Positions 61,543 to 64,000 of a DNA stretch of 64,000 bases are shown here, in pieces. The stretch spans positions 56,589 through 120,588 of the forward strand of contig CAJJDP010000122.1 in NCBI GenBank assembly GCA_905182995.1, in the 5' to 3' direction. This stretch comes from Paramecium octaurelia (taxonomy: Eukaryota; Ciliophora; Oligohymenophorea; Peniculida; Parameciidae). Numbering within the stretch: position 1 is the stretch's first letter; every line of letters starts with the position of its first letter. The position numbers were made by a program, and so were the translations under genes. Below the pieces are notes generated by a model. That model ran no database searches, had not been told where the DNA came from, and saw nothing but the letters and a program-made list of their open reading frames with translations.

Positions 61543-63445
61543 ATGTCAGAGATTATAGTTATGATAAGGTCAGAGGTTGGGATGAATAGAGTCTCTATTC
61601 TTTCTAATCAAGCATTTTAAGAATTTGTAAACAAAGTTAGTCAAATTTTGAACAAACCTCCTGAATCATTAACATTAACTTTAGAAGGAGTGGTGATAAC
61701 TTAGAAAATCTCTCCCACTTTGCCAATCAAAAACATTCCCAAATTTGAGTAATAAATAATACCAAATAATTAGTAATGGAGCCTTCATCAATGTCTCCAT
61801 TGACCAAAGGAAAGTTCAATAAAAACCATAACAAATTTAAACTCCTGAACAACCAAAAGTGTATATGGCAAGTGGAAAATTAGCAAATGCTTAATAGATT
61901 TAACAAGTTGACCATAAAATCCATGAAAACAAAGACCAGTATTGAATTCATATTATAAATCATAGTGCATTGAGTTAATTTTGCTAACATGGGCCACAAG
62001 CAAAATGCATTAACTGCTTATCTTCAACATCAACCAAAGTAGAATAGCAGGAGAAAACAGAGATTAATAAATGCAAGCACGGAGAGGGCGGTCGTTGTTT
62101 GAATTGTGCGCCTTATGAATAAGAGAAGAAGAATACCAAAACAGTCAATAAGATCTTATGTCAACATGGCCCTAATGGAAAATGTCCACATTGCATAGAC
62201 GAGGGACAAATAGAGGCCAAGCATCTTTCATTTGATCAATATTTGCATGATATGAAATTCAAATGTCGTGGATAACATCCAGACAATGGACGATGCAACA
62301 ACTGTCTTCCCCCAACCATGGTAATCCCATTTCCCTTTAATCCTAGATTTCTTATAAACTCAAGAAGGATTGCAAGAATCATGCTCCATATCCTAAGGCT
62401 ATGTGCAACAACTGTCTTCCACCTTCCATCTTGTTAAAGAGATAAATTTACAGACATGTTGATTATGTTGAATTCCTAAACATCCCAGAAATGTCCAATT
62501 TAGTACAATATTGGACTAGCAAAGGGAAAACAGAATAAAGAATGGGATTCTTATACGGATATTATGCTGCAGATCCCAATTATCAAAATGGTGTTAGAGC
62601 CATAGTCGAAGCTATTTATGAACCTCCTCAAAAGGGAACTTTTGGTCACGTTGATTTGTTGTAAGATCCTGCTTAAAGTCATGCTGACGAAATAGCATCT
62701 AATTTGGGAATGGAGAAAATCGGATGGATCTTTACAAATGTCAATCATGATTGCTTTTTATCAAGTGAAGAATTGAGACAGGCAGCACAATACTAATAAA
62801 TGCATTCTATTAAACATCCTGAAGGTTGTTTAGTGAGCAAGTTCTTGACAGTCGTGCTGAGAAGTAAAAATAATAGCCATTCTCATTTTTAGCCAAGAAG
62901 GACAACCCTGATGAGGTGGTTCCAGAGGTTTATATGGTGTCTGATTAGGGATAACAATTGGAGTATGATGGAATATTCTAGAATTCAGGAAGAAGAAAGG
63001 TCTTGTAAGTTAGAGAAGCTAAAAACGAATTGGATGTCTTGCCCTCTTTTGTGTACAATGGAAAATCAGTCAAAGAATTTGAGCCAGACTTCTTTATTGT
63101 GAATGTACTATTAAACTTGAATGCTTTAAGGTTGCTCACGGATACAATCCAAATTCAAATTACAGTATTCTAAAATTGTACGATTTCCCAGTTGAGAACA
63201 GATCTGTGGTTGCTAAACAGTAGGATTTGAAGACATTCTTACACAAACACTAAAAGAAGCCAAGTCATCACAGATTTGCAGATTTCCATTTGTTGTTGTA
63301 TTTGAGCAAATTGATAGACATACATGTATACAATCTTATTGATACAAAATAGAGTATTGCCAACATAGCATAGTTTATAGCCAGTGAATGTGAGGTAACA
63401 AACGATTTACTTGATATTGTTAAAATGTATGCAACAGGCGCTTGA
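61543..63445 (+). CDS. NPL4: NPL4, ubiquitin-binding cofactor of the p97/CDC48 segregase
   Basis: ATG at 61543, five introns (61749-61773, 61939-61965, 62321-62346, 62864-62892, 63105-63130 with AAG end), TGA at 63443, 589 residues, exon sum a multiple of three. An N-terminal UBX-like part (IIVMIRSEVGMNRV) leads to Cys/His motifs (CKHGEGGRCLNC, CQHGPNGKCPHC, MCNNCLPPS), then the MPN core with YRHVDYVEFLN, QRMGFLYGYYADPNYQNGV, VRAIVEAIYEPPQKG and GMEKIGWIFTNVNHD. The C-terminal NPL4 region includes VPEVYMVSDQG, FEPDFFIVNVAHG and NYSILKLYDFP. With UFD1 it delivers polyubiquitinated proteins to CDC48. The MPN fold lacks the JAMM zinc residues, as in other NPL4 proteins. Identification is firm. 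Confidence 0.95.
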
Positions 63446-63476
63446 GATAATATAAAAATTAAAATATTTTTAATAA

Positions 63477-64000
63477 ATGGCTAAGTTTACAAACAAACCC
63501 AAGGGTCGTACAAGCAAGAGATTGGCATTGAATAAGAAATACAAAATAGAGAAGAAGGTTAAATAGCATCACAAAAAGCTCAAAAAGGAAGCCAGAAAGA
63601 TGAGTGCCTTGGGATAAATAAAGAAAAGTATCTTCAATCTTAATAGCATTGTAGCATCGTCCAAAGAGATAGGAATCCCCAATATGTATCCATTTAAGAA
63701 GAATGTTATTGAGACCCTGAAACGAAAGAAGGATTAGGAGGAGCAGGAGAAAAAAATACAAAAATTATAATAAAAAGAGGAACTCGATCTTAATTTGGCA
63801 GAAGTCAAATCAAACTTGTATGAGACAAAGGCTTAAGTGGTTGAAGAGGAGTAGGTGCAATAAGAGAATTTGACTCAATTAACCAAAGAGCACAAGAAAT
63901 ATATTACCTAAGTGAAGAAGGTAGCAGAGGTAATTGAATCATTCTAAATATTAAGGCTGCTGATATATTGTTGATAATCTTGGATGCCAGAGATCCATTG
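63477..64000 (+). CDS. Nucleostemin/GNL3-like nucleolar GTPase, 3' part outside window
   Basis: ATG at 63477, only 31 bp after the NPL4 stop. The very basic N-terminus (KPKGRTSKRLALNKKYKI, EKKVKQHHKKLKKEARK, IPNMYPFKKNVIETLKRKK) is the GNL3/Grn1 nucleolar-targeting type. A coiled Glu/Gln-rich linker follows. An intron at 63930-63955 (26 nt, AAG end) joins KKVAE to AADILLIILDARDPL, which is the start of the circularly permuted GTPase domain (DARDP motif of the YlqF/Nog family). The remaining G motifs lie beyond base 64000. These proteins act in 60S ribosome maturation (family knowledge). Confidence 0.9.

Noticed and set aside
63459-63761. 100-residue minus-strand open frame of hydrophobic character
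   Set aside because: It is antisense to the Lys-rich N-terminus of the GNL3-like gene; AAG/AAA codons read backwards give Leu/Phe, so it is a shadow.

Overview
The window reads as somatic (macronuclear-type) DNA from a Paramecium-like ciliate. Three things support this. It is very AT-rich. TAA and TAG occur as sense codons (glutamine) all through otherwise conserved genes, and only TGA ends them. The introns are tiny (22-29 nt), start with GTA and end in AG. All coding calls below use that code. I saw no tRNA, rRNA, CRISPR array, insertion sequence or telomere repeat. No recognisable TA-bounded germline insert interrupts the right-hand genes.

Left part (1 to about 29.9 kb) is gene-poor and worn. 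It holds broken or error-ridden members of ciliate families: two copies of a Gly-rich tandem-repeat protein (1-1652 minus, 7046-7967 plus), a fragment of a Cys-rich surface protein (5640-6960 minus), a two-domain von Willebrand A protein (8487-10613 minus), a Rab-like GTPase remnant (10790-11330 minus), three WD40 genes (13044-14083, 22124-23651 and 25740-27050, all plus), a MATE transporter (14526-15860 plus) and several multi-membrane proteins without a family name. Many frame breaks are one-base changes in short homopolymers, so either decay or sequence error could explain them.

Boundary: 29955-34481 minus is an essentially complete, very large secreted Cys-rich protein gene.

Right part (35.7 to 64 kb) is compact and mostly intact, with spacers often of 10-150 bp. 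In order: EF-hand protein (+), MEAK7-like TLDc protein (-), type I membrane protein (+), Cid1-like nucleotidyltransferase (-), Lys-rich protein (-), long coiled coil (-), twin cyclic-nucleotide-binding protein (+), possible pseudokinase (+), helical-repeat-like protein (-), PARP with WGR domain (-), RAD51 paralog (+), an IP3/ryanodine-receptor-type Ca2+ channel with zinc fingers at its N-terminus (+), NPL4 (+) and a GNL3-like nucleolar GTPase (+, runs off the end). Functional themes are Ca2+ and cyclic-nucleotide signalling, DNA repair (PARP and RAD51 paralog start 36 bp apart, divergently), ubiquitin/p97 (NPL4) and ribosome biogenesis. Exon structures were fixed by hand; for 13 of the 14 right-hand genes the summed exon length is a multiple of three or misses it by one base at an identified spot, and the fourteenth is cut by the window end.
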